Source: Dimorphilus gyrociliatus
Taxonomy: Eukaryota; Annelida; Polychaeta; Dinophilidae
Reading direction: 5' to 3'
Length of the DNA: 64,000 nucleotides
Assembly (NCBI GenBank): GCA_904063045.1
Contig: CAJFCJ010000007.1
Location: 1,991,404-2,055,403, forward strand
Below the pieces are notes generated by a model. The model had not been told where the DNA came from. It did not search any database and saw nothing but the letters and a program-made list of their open reading frames with translations. The position numbers and the translations under genes were made by a program. Of this stretch, positions 1 to 11,800 are shown in pieces (the stretch's first letter is position 1; each line of letters begins with the position of its first letter).

Positions 1-955
1 GATTGAATAAGGTGATTATAATTAGTAAGGAGGGAGGTACTAGAAGGGGCGGCATACATGAAAGCGTTTAGCAGTAAAATACCGATTTTAAAGTGGAGGA
101 CGTTCGATATCCGTAGCAAACAACTGCGATGAATGGTAGGGAAAGAGAAAACGAACGCGTTTAGCCGGCAGAGATCATTCAATTTGTGCGCAAAAGCGAA
201 GCTCGGAGGCAGCGTCTAGTTGAATTAGAGAGAAATCTGTCGGACGACACTCTTATTAGTATACATTGCAAAGAAAAGAATCTATATATAAGATATATGC
301 GCAAGTACATAAAAGCAAATAATGGTACATTTAAGAACACGGGGTATTTATAGATTGGTTGAGTTAGACATACAAATAGATAGATTGAATGATATAGACA
401 AACTAGAAAGGGAGACAGAAGAGGATTACAACTGGCGTCCATTGCTAGAAAAAACGCCGCTAAATTGGCCTATTGACGGTTTATAGATGCGCGTACTGAC
501 AACGTTAACTATATTCGCCGTATACTAGCGGCGTTTTATCGGACTTGATTGGATGTATCGATATCCAGGGAATTCTAATGCTCGTTCCTCTCTACACGAC
601 TTAGCAAAGCTGTGTTGAAAGCATTAACCAAAGTTGAGAGTATAATTGACGAAACGTAGCTAAAATAATAGCACTACACTGATTATAAAGTCGAGTGTAA
701 ACGACTAGAAGAGTATGTCTTTTCGCATCATCGCCTTTCTCGTATAGATATGAAGAATAAAGAACTTCAATGTTTTCCTTCATATACCTTATCTCGTTTT
801 AAATCTAGTTTCGACACTTTAATATATTTATTAAAAGAAAAGATATAATCGGACTCGCCGCCTACAATCGATTAACGATCCGAAATCCAAACTAAGCCAG
901 CGGCAAATATTCGATCTATAGATATGATAAATAACAAAGCAAAATTCATCAACAG
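1..955. other. 5' flank of first gene; no exon assigned
   Basis: No convincing coding exon was found here. The SUEL gene that begins with an internal exon at 956 needs an upstream signal-peptide exon ending in phase 1. Short ATG-initiated hydrophobic peptides near 487 and 771 were tested, but neither ends at a phase-1 GT donor. The missing exon may lie further upstream, outside the window. Confidence 0.5.
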
Positions 956-2059
956 GGCGTTTTTTACAAAGAGATGTTTGTAGCTGGGAAGAATTCCTTC
1001 CAAGATGTGAAAAGGACCATTTAATAATAATTCAACACGCCGAATTTGGCGCTCTTGAATCCGATCCGTGCCATTCAGAGGATAAAAGATTGTCCTCTAG
1101 TAGCTGTGTTTGGGATTTAATCGGTCGACTAGATGAAGCATGCTCCCTAAGAAATTCCTGCCGCTTTAAGCTTCCTCCTTTACCGAGAAAATATACGCTA
1201 AGATGTTCCAATTTTGGATTTCTACGCGTAAAATATGATTGCATACTGCCAACGCCGTCTAAGCAAATATGCGGAGTATTATCACCACGAGGTGGCAAAA
1301 TTATTTTTAATAAGTCTTGTCGAAAACATCTAGCTTGGACTATCACTGCCAAACCTGGACAAAGGATAAACCTTACTTTGCTCGACTTTACACAAAAAAA
1401 ACGCCCATTCTGTTTGCAAATCACTGAAGTCAAAAGAAAACGAAGCGTTTGTTCTAAACTAAAACGTCGGCAAAATTTTTACGAATCTACAAGCAATTCG
1501 CTAATCATCGAACCGTCCACTCAAACTAGTCAGCTTTCTAAATATATGCTCGAATACAGAATAGAGGGCTGTCCTAATATAAAACTTTCTAAAGGCATGT
1601 GGCAGAAGCGAAAAGAGAATCACCTTTATTATGGTTGTTCAAATAATAAAAAATCATGGAAGATTCATTGTAGAAATAATTTTGAATGGTCGGGAATGAT
1701 TCACAATTGTTCTACTAAACCTCTCGCTAGTGAGTAATTATATTAAAATATATTTCAAATGAGTTTCGTTCCAAAATTTTACTTTTTAGCAGGTCACAAG
1801 GCTGAATTTTGGCAAAGCGTTACTTGGGGATATATATCATTACCATATGGTTAGAGGGTATTCTTATAATACGTTTTTTTAATTATGTATTTTACGAGCA
1901 CAGGCATGTGGATTGTAGTCATCCTCACTACTGCCATTATACTCAGTGTTTCCATACTTGTCTGCGGATTAATTCTCATGAAAGCGTACGTTTTTTCTCA
2001 ACTCAAACATTCGAATTAGTGTTAATTAATTAAATAATTTTTCCAGAAAAGTTATTTAG
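956..2059 (+). CDS. SUEL lectin / CUB-like / CCP single-pass membrane protein, paralogue A (5' exon missing)
   Basis: Predicted cell-surface protein. Exons read as 956-1729, 1793-1849, 1904-1985 and 2047-2059, all phase-consistent. The large exon encodes a SUEL-type (rhamnose-binding-like) lectin domain (about residues 8-96, starting DVCSW and ending VKYDC), a CUB-like domain (about 104-200, with C..W.I and NLTLLDF) and a CCP/sushi-like module with four Cys and FEWSGMIHNC. The 82-nt third exon encodes one transmembrane helix (IVVILTTAIILSVSILVCG). The tail is nearly absent: it ends MKAKVI if the phase-2 donor at 1986 is used, or after about 12 residues if not. Domain order, the phase-1 start and the 82-nt membrane exon match the genes at 32975 and 35743, but here the lectin, CUB-like and CCP parts are fused in one exon. 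The acceptor at 956 requires a signal-peptide exon I could not locate. Ligand and role are unknown. Confidence 0.75.
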
Positions 2060-2864
2060 AGTCTGCCTTGTTGCCTTGAACTCTCTTGGGAAGCGTTGTA
2101 ATGTGCATTAATGACTGTAGATAATTTATTGAATAGTGTAAAAAATTTCAAATTTTGAATGACCCTTGCCAAAACAGTTAGAAATCATGCCCTCTTCTGA
2201 GCGATAATATAGTTCTAAACTTAGTATCGTATAATCTTTTACAACTATTGTTATTTTAATGACAGAAGTATGGATTTGTTTTTTCAACACGATTATATTA
2301 TATAGAATGACTCATGAATTGTTACTTGCCTTATGATGCTAGTTTTCCAGAAAACAAATATGGTTATCACTAAACGGCAAATCGAAAATTGCTCCCTCGA
2401 ATTTCGCGCCTATTTTATGAAACACCTTATAGACAAAGAAAGAAAAGTACTCAGTATGATAGAGGCCTACAAATGTTGTTTTCAAAATAGAAGAAAATGG
2501 GTTATGTGAGAGAAAAGTAGTTGTGTATATCATATACCTAAAGTTACTCATTTAATTCTAAAGCCACTTTGAAGTGCTGGAAATGAGGTCACCGAATAAT
2601 TTTTTACCATAGGGGTGGCACGCATCTCGCGCTTTCCCGATAACCCGCTAAGAAAAGATCATTAGAACTCTTATTGATTAAGAAAAAACAATATTAGATA
2701 TTTTCTGTTTTATCAAGTTATTTTACAAAATGTTTGGGCAAAAGTTTTAGAGAATACTAGATAATTAAGCGTGCCCTTTGTTGACCCCGTGGACGGAATA
2801 ATGTATGCCGGGATAGTTCACAAGGTGAAGGTCATTGGCGGCGATGACAATCAGCTGAGAAGCG
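2060..2864. other. Intergenic, probable sestrin promoter/5'UTR side
   Basis: AT-rich spacer between two plus-strand genes. A more GC-rich stretch near 2775-2860 lies just before the sestrin start codon and may be its 5'UTR or promoter. No open frame with splice support was seen. Confidence 0.4.
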
Positions 2865-4321
2865 ATGATGAAACGCTGTAGATCGTTTTCAAATGTCAGT
2901 TCTACAATATTTATACCAAAAAAAGTTACTTGGGAAGAAGATAATAATAAAGAAGAAGAAAAATACTCTGCTAGCTACGGTCCGGGGGACGCTTCTTTGT
3001 CTAACACGAATGGCGGCGGTTCTCATCTCGTAGCATTTTTACAAGAATTATTTAGCAAAGTAATTTTTTTTTTCCTATAGTCGAGGAATCAAATTGTATC
3101 ATTCTTATAAATTGTTTAGCAGGATGAAAATGAGGAACAAGTTTTGTCACTCGTTCTAGAAAGCTTATCTAAGACGGTAAATTATAAGATATTTCATAAT
3201 ATATTTGTCTTGCAATTAAGCGACCTAGTAACCGGATAAGTTAGCGAGTAGTTTTAAGAAACAGCTTGTATTTTTTTCAGGACTCAAATAACAAGATAGG
3301 CCTTTTCGCTGAAGAGGTTCTTCGTAATAATCGGTTAACAAACGTCGTTGATGACACACTCTATAACCTGCATTCCTCATATTCCGATGCTTTTATTAAA
3401 AGTCGTGATTTTCTCCTACGCAAAGATGGACCATTACCTTACAAATATAGACATTATATAGCTGTTATTGTGAGTTTGCCATTTCGAATCTTATTTCTTA
3501 TTTATTTAATAACTTTATTTCAGGCAAGTGCAAGACATTATTGTGATTATCTGATTCGACTGCATTCATTCGAATTCGTCTTACAAGATGGTGATATAAA
3601 CTGGTTTTCTGGTATGCAATGTTGTCCACAAAAACTCCGAGATTTAAATGAGCTAAATAAACTAATGGCTCATCGACCTTGGTTGATCGATAAGACGCAC
3701 ATTGAAAAATTGACGAGGGGTCAGAGTAAATGGACACTTTCTGAACTCATGCATGCTGTTGCCTTACTGGCTCATTTTCATTCTCTTTCTTCCTTTGTTC
3801 AAGGTGCTGGTATTTCCATTCGTCGTAAAGGTTTTGTGAGATTAATGGATAAAATTAAAGATATGAAAGATGAGAAAAAGGACTTTACTGAACGAGATAA
3901 GCCTAATATGGCATCAGCCTTTCGTGTTCATGAGTTTTCCTGGGAAGATCAGGGCTTTAGCCTAAGCAATAGGTTATTTACTGACTTAGGAACAATTTTA
4001 GATGACAAGTTTAATGCCGCTCTATCGGATGTTGACGCGTTTCGTCGATCGGTTTGGGATTACGTTCAGTGTTTATTTGGAATAAGACACGATGATTATG
4101 ACTATAGTGAGATGAATGCCCTATTAGAGATGCCATGGAAAAGTTATATAAAAAAAGTGGCTTGTAAACCTGAAGAAGTGGAACAGACGTTTGACCGTTT
4201 TCTTGAGCAATATGATCAAACCGAAAAGATTCGTATAGTATTGACCATAGCAGAGGCTCGTCTACAATCTGAATTATTATATGTCCTTCGAGCTATCACT
4301 CGTTTTATGACTGAAGTATAG
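2865..4321 (+). CDS. SESN: Sestrin
   Basis: Stress-inducible regulator of TORC1 (through GATOR2) and of peroxide tone. Exons are 2865-3059, 3123-3176, 3281-3469 and 3524-4321, all phase 0, giving 411 aa. Family signatures: RHYIAV with the peroxidatic-type Cys at about residue 153 in ARHYCDYL, the HRPWLI helix, a WTLSELMHAVALLAHFHSL block, and the C-terminal SELLYVLRAITRFMT end. The aspartate motif DDYDY (about 336-340), which in human SESN2 contacts GATOR2, is intact. The loop equivalent to the SESN2 leucine lid is about 12 residues shorter, and the residue aligned with the pocket Trp is Leu373, while Arg320 and Glu380 are kept. The acidic/Ser-rich linker after HSLSSFV is also shorter than in vertebrates. 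Start: first ATG in the open frame, in the tandem ATGATG. A poly(A) signal follows at 4439. Confidence 0.95.
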
Positions 4322-4438
4322 TTCTGAAAACTATTATGCTTAATTTACTTAAGTCTAAACTGTAATGTTTGTTTTGTTATTTATTATTTTCAAGAATTTT
4401 TACTTTTTTTAAGTCAAATATATTTATTGAATTTTCCG

Positions 4439-4444
4439 AATAAA
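4439..4444 (+). terminator. Poly(A) signal of sestrin
   Basis: AATAAA 118 nt after the stop codon, the first canonical signal downstream. Confidence 0.5.
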
Positions 4445-4516
4445 TCTTAGGTATTTCCGTATATTGCCTTATATTGATATACACTGCGCCATCTACACAA
4501 ATATACTACCAATAAA

Positions 4517-4557
4517 AATATATATATACTGTATATATATATATATATATATATATT
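4517..4557. repeat. (TA)n microsatellite with TATACTGTATA core
   Basis: Alternating TA run interrupted by ACTG, so the flanks form a palindrome. The same layout recurs at 8612, 13966, 25447, 46928 and 53514. Confidence 0.9.
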
Positions 4558-4624
4558 TAGTATGTATACGTTTAGATAATACGAATCTTTAAAAGTGTTA
4601 TGTTAAGTTTTTGGACCAAACATA

Positions 4625-6646
4625 ATGCGGGACAACCTGATAAGTTTGCCAGAAACACTCTTCATTCGTCAATCTCAAGCAAGGAAATCAAATATTCATG
4701 TTCCGCTGTTCGGTAATGCAGAAGCGAAAAAAATTCTATCCTAGTTTCGATCAAAACCTTATTTCGCTTTTTTCTTTAGATTTAGTTGGTAGATTGAAAT
4801 TGGAGAGTACTTTAAATGTGCATCGAGGATGCGTCAATACCCTTAGTTGGAATAAGACTGGCACTCTTATCCTGTCAGGGTCAGATGATCAACACTTAAT
4901 TGTTACTGATCCTTTTTCAGGGAAGATAGTGCAATCCTTAAGAACAGGACACAGAGCAAATATTTTTAGTGCAAAATTTTTGCCTTCATCTAATGATAAC
5001 GAGGCGAGATTTATTTATATTTAACATTGTAACTTATTCATTTCTAATTTACTATTTTTATTCTAATAGGTGGTAAGCTCATCGGCCGATGGGGCTATTT
5101 TTTATAGTCAGTTTGATGTACCAGCATACAACAGAGGATTTCATTGTCATTCAATGCCTGTCTATGAAGTCTCTGTTCTACCCGAAGAAAATCATGTTTT
5201 TTTGTCCTGCAGTGAAGATGGAACTGTAAGACGCTTTGATCTTCAAACAAAAACTGAATGTTCTTGCAACGGTTGCGAAAAGAATATAATCTACAGACAG
5301 GGCAAAGCAATAACAGCTATGGCAGTTAACGAAAATTATCCTTATCAGATAGCTATTGGATGCGTTGACAATTCTGTCTGCTTGTTAGATAGTCGAATGA
5401 TGTGTGGCAAACTGTACGCAAAATTTCAGCTTCCTAGTTCCTCTCCCCAGCATCGTGTAACTTCTTTATCCTTCGACGAAACTGGGAAAAATCTGCTTGC
5501 TAGTTTTTGTGGAGAGGATATTTATCTAATAGACCTGACAAGATCTGAAGACGGTGAATTTGTTTTACCACAAAAACAGACAGAAAAATTGAAAAAAGTC
5601 GTACCTCGAAACATACGTTTAAGAGGTGATTGGACCGATACAGGTCCTCGTGCAATGCCGAGGGGAAGGGCAGATCCAACCAGAGAAAGAACGCGAAGCG
5701 AAGTATTGTTAAACCGAATGACTGATATGTTGACTCGTTGGTATAGTCGTCGAAGAGGAGACGAGCAGGTATCAGAAAATGAACCTACAAACTCTGCATC
5801 AACTTCTTCGTCATCCTCTATGTCATCAGATTCTGATCATGAACCACCCTCTCCCTCACCACCGCCAGCACCTCAGTCTCCGGAAAATGTTTTGTCTGCT
5901 GGACGAGGGACAGCCGTTCGAGAACGTTCAAATGGTAACAACAAAGCCAATTTTAATTCAGTAGCATCATCTAGTGCCGATACTGATAATGAAGACCAAC
6001 AGTTGTTTAAGCCAAAGCTATTGCAAGTTTTTAGAGGACATAGAAATTCAAGGACAATGGTAAAAATATTTTTTTATAAGTTTTTCTATAAATCATTACA
6101 CAGATTGTATAGACATTTCATTTCATTCATTTTAGATAAAGCAATCTAATTTTTGGGGAAAACATCATATTATAAGTGGCAGTGACTGCGGTCATATCTT
6201 TTTCTGGAGAAGAGATTCTGGAAATCTAGTTATGATAATTGAAGCAGATTCAAGAGTAGTCAATTGTGTTCAACCTCATCCTTTCGGTCCAGGTATCTAT
6301 GATTTTCAATAAAGTTGTTCTGCTAATCTAACTGTTATAAAATTATTTCAATCATCTTAAAAGTTTTGGCCGCAAGTGGTATAGATTATTCAATAAAAAT
6401 TATAACACCTACCGCTGAAAAGGATGACTTTGATCCTAGCGTTGCTGAAGAATTAGTAAAGAGAAATGCTGTGTTACTTGAGGAATCTCGCGACACTATC
6501 ACCCTACCGGCTCTCTTCATGCTCCGAATGTTGCGTCATAGTCTAAGCTCTCAAGGTTAGAATAAAAAAATCATAATTCTGATGACTGCCATTAACAAAT
6601 TCTCATTTCAGAGCATGATGACAGAGAGAGTGAGAATGCCGAATAA
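4625..6646 (+). CDS. DCAF6: DDB1- and CUL4-associated factor 6 (DCAF6/NRIP)
   Basis: WD40 substrate receptor of CRL4 ubiquitin ligases. Exons are 4625-4712, 4780-5003, 5070-6059, 6136-6292, 6364-6555 and 6612-6646, giving 561 aa against about 860 in human. Matches include [55 protein letters not shown] and the C-terminal [14 protein letters not shown], ending in an acidic tail. The N-terminal WD repeats are split from the last two by a low-complexity Ser/Pro linker (about residues 330-400). The IQ motif that precedes GHRNSRT in vertebrate NRIP is missing. Only some repeats keep a DxR DWD-box end (LLDSRM); another has DLQ. Intron 2 appears to use a GC-AG donor (GAG|GCGAGA at 5003/5004): without it the frame stops at 5024, and with it the reading [12 protein letters not shown] matches the family. 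Confidence 0.93.
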
Positions 6647-6763
6647 GTCCTTGATATATTTTTTTGTTAATGCTACACGAATTCTCAGTAGAATATGGAA
6701 ATTTGCAATTCATTATAATTTCAATCAAATAACTGTTTTCCTAAGGATAAACTATATAGAATT

Positions 6764-6769
6764 AATAAA
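6764..6769 (+). terminator. Candidate poly(A) signal of DCAF6
   Basis: AATAAA 118 nt after the stop codon of the main DCAF6 model. Confidence 0.4.
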
Positions 6770-6805
6770 GCAATGTATTTATTAAAGCTCTAAGACTTAT
6801 TACAG

Positions 6806-6912
6806 CGCCAGATTTGTTTGATCCACTACCAAAAAGCAATTATTACACCCTTACACATGCTCTTCATCATTCTATTGTCGTTAACAACAAAGAAGTTCAG
6901 GTGGGAGATTGA
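6806..6912 (+). CDS. DCAF6: Possible alternative last exon of DCAF6
   Basis: After the acceptor TATTACAG there is an open stretch of 35 codons (beginning APDLFDPLPKS, ending in TGA at 6910-6912). It is in exactly the phase needed to splice from DCAF6 exon 5 (donor after 6555) in place of the exon at 6612. Its composition looks coding in a very AT-rich setting. I do not recognise the peptide, and vertebrate DCAF6 ends with the acidic tail encoded by 6612-6646. Could be chance or a lineage-specific isoform. Confidence 0.3.
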
Positions 6913-8612
6913 TACATCTGAGAGATAATTAAAAGAAAAGGCGTTTTTTTTCAAAGAAATGCCCACTTTGTATTTGATTAATCGTGAGCTCATAATAGCT
7001 TATTGTTTTCAGAACAAAATCAAGCTAATTCGATAGCAAAGTGAAAAGATTTGAACAAACGGATTTCACAACAAAGAGAACTTTCAAATGTTACATAATT
7101 CTAACAGGGAATTTCACTCTTTCACGGTGAATTCAATGAACACTGCTGTGTACCTCTAGAGAATTTTACATAATTTTCGGTAGATTAAACAAATTAATTT
7201 TCTTTTCACTTTGCAATTAATTGGTAATTTGTAACGTCACACAAAGCGAGCGGCGAATTCGCATTTTGTCATGAACAGAATAGATCATTAATCTAGCTTA
7301 TAAAAAGAAGCTTACTTAGTGATAATATCTTGTAAAACCATTCTTTAGACAAGAAAACACTTGCTCTGGCAAGTGCAGATAATATTACTGAAAATGAGCT
7401 AGCTAGTTTCTTTTTTAATTACATCATACACTTTAATTGTTTGTCGAATTCCCAAGCAATTATAGTATTTTAATTATTTTTCCAACTCTAAATTTTGCTA
7501 ATTGCAATTGTTTTTGAGTGTGACAATTCTAACTTAAAGAAAACTCATCTAGCTACTATAATTAAATATAGACAGGTTTTGAATTAAAACACAAAGTGTA
7601 CTTCAATGAGAATAACAAGTGATAGTATGCTAATGACAGTTGCAGTCATTTGCATAAAAGGTTTTACGATCGAAAGTGTGATATACGATCTTAATTCAAT
7701 TGATTATTATTGTCTAATACAGTTCTTACAAGAGATATTTAATAATGATAAAAATACGAAATAGGTTGTGCATAAGACAGTTATTGAAGTATGTCAGTTT
7801 ATTCCTGTTAACTCCAACAGAGGGAGCTATATATTAGTTTTTTACTCGATTAATTACAAATTTGGTGATTGTATGTTATACAATTATTAATTCTCGTTTA
7901 AACAATCAATTATAAGCATATTTGATAATTGGAAAACGGTGCATAAAACATAATTCATAACAAGTTATTAAAATTTTAAACAAAAATCAATATTTTATTG
8001 TTTAGATGTTTCTATTGCGAAAAAAAGGAAGATATATTAGTTTCGTTTGCTTTTAGATAAGTAATAGCAAGGAAAATATGTGACAAGTCAAAGTAAATGA
8101 AGTCAGCTATCCTCTTCATATTTTGATTAGGTGAGATGGCTGTCACTCTATACCTAATAGATTTTACATAGAAATTTCCGTCCCTTAGAAGAATCTTGGT
8201 ACAATATAACCTCAACCTTTAGTTTTGTTTTCAGAGCATTTATCTTTTGTTGTTTTCTCTACGGGTCTTTGAAGTTTAGAGAAACTTTCATTATCGCCTA
8301 AAAATAATGGAAATTATTCGCGGAGGATTCGGCTATTCCCAAGTGTCACTTCTCTCTTTCAAATGTCTAGATAATATACAAATAAATCACTCCGATTCAG
8401 ATGGATAACCACAGATATGCAGCTGTACCTTTAGAGATTTAGAATAATCAAATGAAGAAATCAGAATACATGATATATATTAATATATTTATATACATAT
8501 CTATTAGATCATTTGATAGAAAGATATTAAATGTTTATTTAATATTGTATTATACATAAATTTTCAACTGAATACAGTTGTAACTAGTACAAAATCATAT
8601 ATACTTTATATA

Positions 8613-8647
<35 letters not shown>

Positions 8648-8885
8648 TAAATATACATATATTAATGTATACTTGAATTATATATTGGCACCGATATAAA
8701 ATGTTTACCCTTATATTATTATGCATAGATGACTAGAAATTGTGTAAATAACATATTTAACAAGCTTTTTTTCTTTCACGACACTCATAAAAGACACATT
8801 AGCTTAAAAACATCACATGCATTTTCTTTTAAATGACCCTGTTTTGAATGATTCATCAAAGAAAGAATGAGAAAAATCAGAATTT
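6913..8885. other. Convergent intergenic spacer between DCAF6 and Eph receptor
   Basis: About 2 kb of AT-rich sequence between the 3' ends of two convergent genes. It holds a (TA)n tract at about 8612-8645. The longest open frames here lack splice support and family resemblance. No RNA gene was recognised. Confidence 0.5.
8612..8645. repeat. (TA)n microsatellite
   Basis: Alternating TA run with an interrupted palindromic edge (TATATAGTATATA), about 240 nt beyond the Eph stop codon. Confidence 0.9.
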
Positions 8886-11800
8886 TTAGACCATAAAAGC
8901 TCCATCTGTTGAGACGTGTGGAAGCGAATGGCAAAGCTGGGCTCTGATTGTCTGCAGGGAACTTAGAAGTTTCCTTTGATGGGCTGCTAACGTAATTCCC
9001 ATAGATTCTAAATGATCCCTAGTTAAATGACTCGCTTGTCGCATGTCCGAAAAACCACTCTTTAAGAATATATCTGTGTAACGCTCTAAATTTAGAATAC
9101 GTAACCATTCGGAAACGGAGCAGTGAGTCCTGATAGGCGGAATGTAACGGTTCGGATCTATATCGATTTTGAAAACTGTTATGCCGTCTGACATGAGTGA
9201 AGGATTTCTCAAAAGGTGATCTAATTCTACAACAATTTCATTGAATCTGGGCCTTTGAGTTCTATCATATAGCCAACATCTTATTATCAGATCGTATAAC
9301 ATTCTAGGACAGTAGTTCATTGTGGGAGGTAATCGGAAATCATCTTCAATAGCTCTAATTACATCCTGATTCGACCAGTTCCAATATGGTCGCTCTCCAT
9401 AAGTTAGTACTTCCCATACGACTACTCCAAATGACCATACATCTGAAGAGGAGGTGAACTTCCGGTAAGCTATAGCTTCTGGTGCAGTCCATCTTACTGG
9501 TATTTTGCCGCCCCGGGTTGTATAATCGCTTCTATCCGTTTCCAATTCCCTTGATAGTCCGAAATCGGCCACTTTACATACTAAATTTTCGTCCACAAGA
9601 ATATTTCTCGCAGCTAAATCCTACAGGAATATGAGGGGGAAATATAATTTTACACTATACAATATATTAACTAAAAAAGAAAACCACCCACCCTATGCAC
9701 ATAGCTCATCTCCATTAAATAACACATTCCGCTCGCAACTCCGCGCATCATGCCGATTAATTGCATTATGTTGAAAGCCCCATCGTTCTTTCGAAGAAAC
9801 TTGTCTAAACTACCATTTCTCATATACTCAGTAACAATCATTATAGGAGAAGACTGAGTGACTACTCCCTCTAAATATATAATATTCGAATCGCTAAACT
9901 GACCCATAATAGACGCTTCAGTTAGAATATCTAGACGTGCCTTTTCATTACTATCTGGCTTAAGTGTTTTAATGGCTACTTCTTTAACAATACCAGATGA
10001 GGGAAATCTTAGTGTTCCCTTACACACATCTCCGAATTCTCCACCACCCACCACTTCTTCAATAGTAATAAAAGAAATGTCGATTTCTTTGGTAAATTGT
10101 TTGACAGCAACGTTTGGATCTTCGTAATCATGTGGATCGACATAAGTTTTTCCACTACTTGGGGCGTTATAAGGTGCTACAGCTGCAAAAATCATTTTTT
10201 TTTATTGTGATGGATTATTCAGAGAAAAAGTGTGCGTGCGAGGTAAAAGATCTATTTTTATACCTTCTTTTTTACCCAAAGTCAAATGGTCAGTTATGGG
10301 AAATGGTATTGCTCCTGCGTAATTTAAAACAATAACGATTTATTCGAGCTTTAAAAAGTATATAATATTTTACCGTTATGGTATTGTAAGGCATCACAAT
10401 CACTGGCCGATTTATCGCCACATCCTGTCTGATTACTGCAATGAAAGAAGATTGTTAGACGGGAGTAAAGAAAGTAAATCGATACAGGAAAAGAGTTTTA
10501 ACTAAATATATAAAATAATGGATAATCGGAAGGCATGTAAGACTACTCTTTTAAGAACTGAAACTTATTCTCAATGAATTTGTCCATTTTGTGCTATCTA
10601 GTAATGTAATATAAGTAAAACATTTGCGCGCTCATTGAGAAGTTTCTTTCAAAGGCTTGTCAAACTTTAAAGGAATAATTGTACGAAATTTAATATGTAT
10701 ATATCTACAGTATAACATACGACAAGAGAATTTTGTTTCTTACCGTCTTAAGAAAATAATTATCATTACAGCCAAGATAATAACGATAAGAACAAAAGCT
10801 ATTGCTGAACCAATAATTATGCCAATTTGTTCATTAGAGCCAAATCTCTCAGGATTGTTGTTTGTTCTCTCAATATCAACAGTTGAAAGTTTACTAGTTC
10901 GAGCAGAGACTGGAGGACTAAATTTGCTTAGAGTGTCCCCAACAACAGCTCTTACTCGGAATATATATTGAGTATCATATAACAAATCAGTAAAGGTGGC
11001 GTTCAAGTTGAAAGCCCTTAACCTTTCTGCCCTCTTCCCGTCAGTTGTGTCATCTCTATATTCGATTTCGTAGAACTGAACGGGCTGAGAATGTTTACCG
11101 ACAGGCTCTTTCCATGTTATGGTAATTTTATTTTCTTTTACTTTCACTTCCACATTGCTTGGAGGATTTAATAATGGCGGTAAAGTCCGGACGGTAATTT
11201 TTGAATATTTAATAGAATCAGCTGCTGATAAAGATGCTTGCAACGACACACCATTTAGGGCAGAAACTACTATTGTATACTTTTGATCTGGTTGTAGATT
11301 TTTTAAAATTGCCCTGTTTGTTCAAATAGTTTAAACATGAAATAAGATCATATTATATAATTTACCATGTTTCCTTTAGATTATCTCGACTAGGTTCGTA
11401 AACTACATCTTTCTCGCAATTGTGACAATCAATTTTGTAATAAAGATCGTTGCGTTTTCCATTATCTTCGGGCGGCAGCCAAGACAACTTAATTTTCCTT
11501 TGATCGGCTTCTACCCTCTGTAACCGACGTGGATTAGATGGTGGTCTGGTACACGGCTTACTGAGGTCATCATTTTCGTGTCTGTAATAGCCGAATACGC
11601 AAGAACAATATTTTCTGCTAGAGTCGTCTAAGGGGGATTGTGAGAAATCTGGGCAGGGCAAGCAAGCCGTATTACCAGTTGAAATTTTGTAGTTTCCACT
11701 ACTGCATTCTGAAAATCAGAGAAAGAGAAAATATATCATAAAAAAACGGATACTTATTTGCTCAGTTAACAGTCTACAGAGTGTGCTAACAACGGAGGTG

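Larger units (their letters stand above)
4322..4624. other. Sestrin 3' flank / DCAF6 promoter side
   Basis: Holds an AATAAA signal at 4439-4444 for sestrin and a (TA)n tract at about 4517-4557. The DCAF6 start codon follows at 4625. Confidence 0.6.

Noticed and set aside
487-524. ATG-led hydrophobic peptide considered as the signal exon of SUEL paralogue A
   Set aside because: The only GT (GTATAC) would end the exon in phase 0, but the acceptor at 956 needs phase 1.
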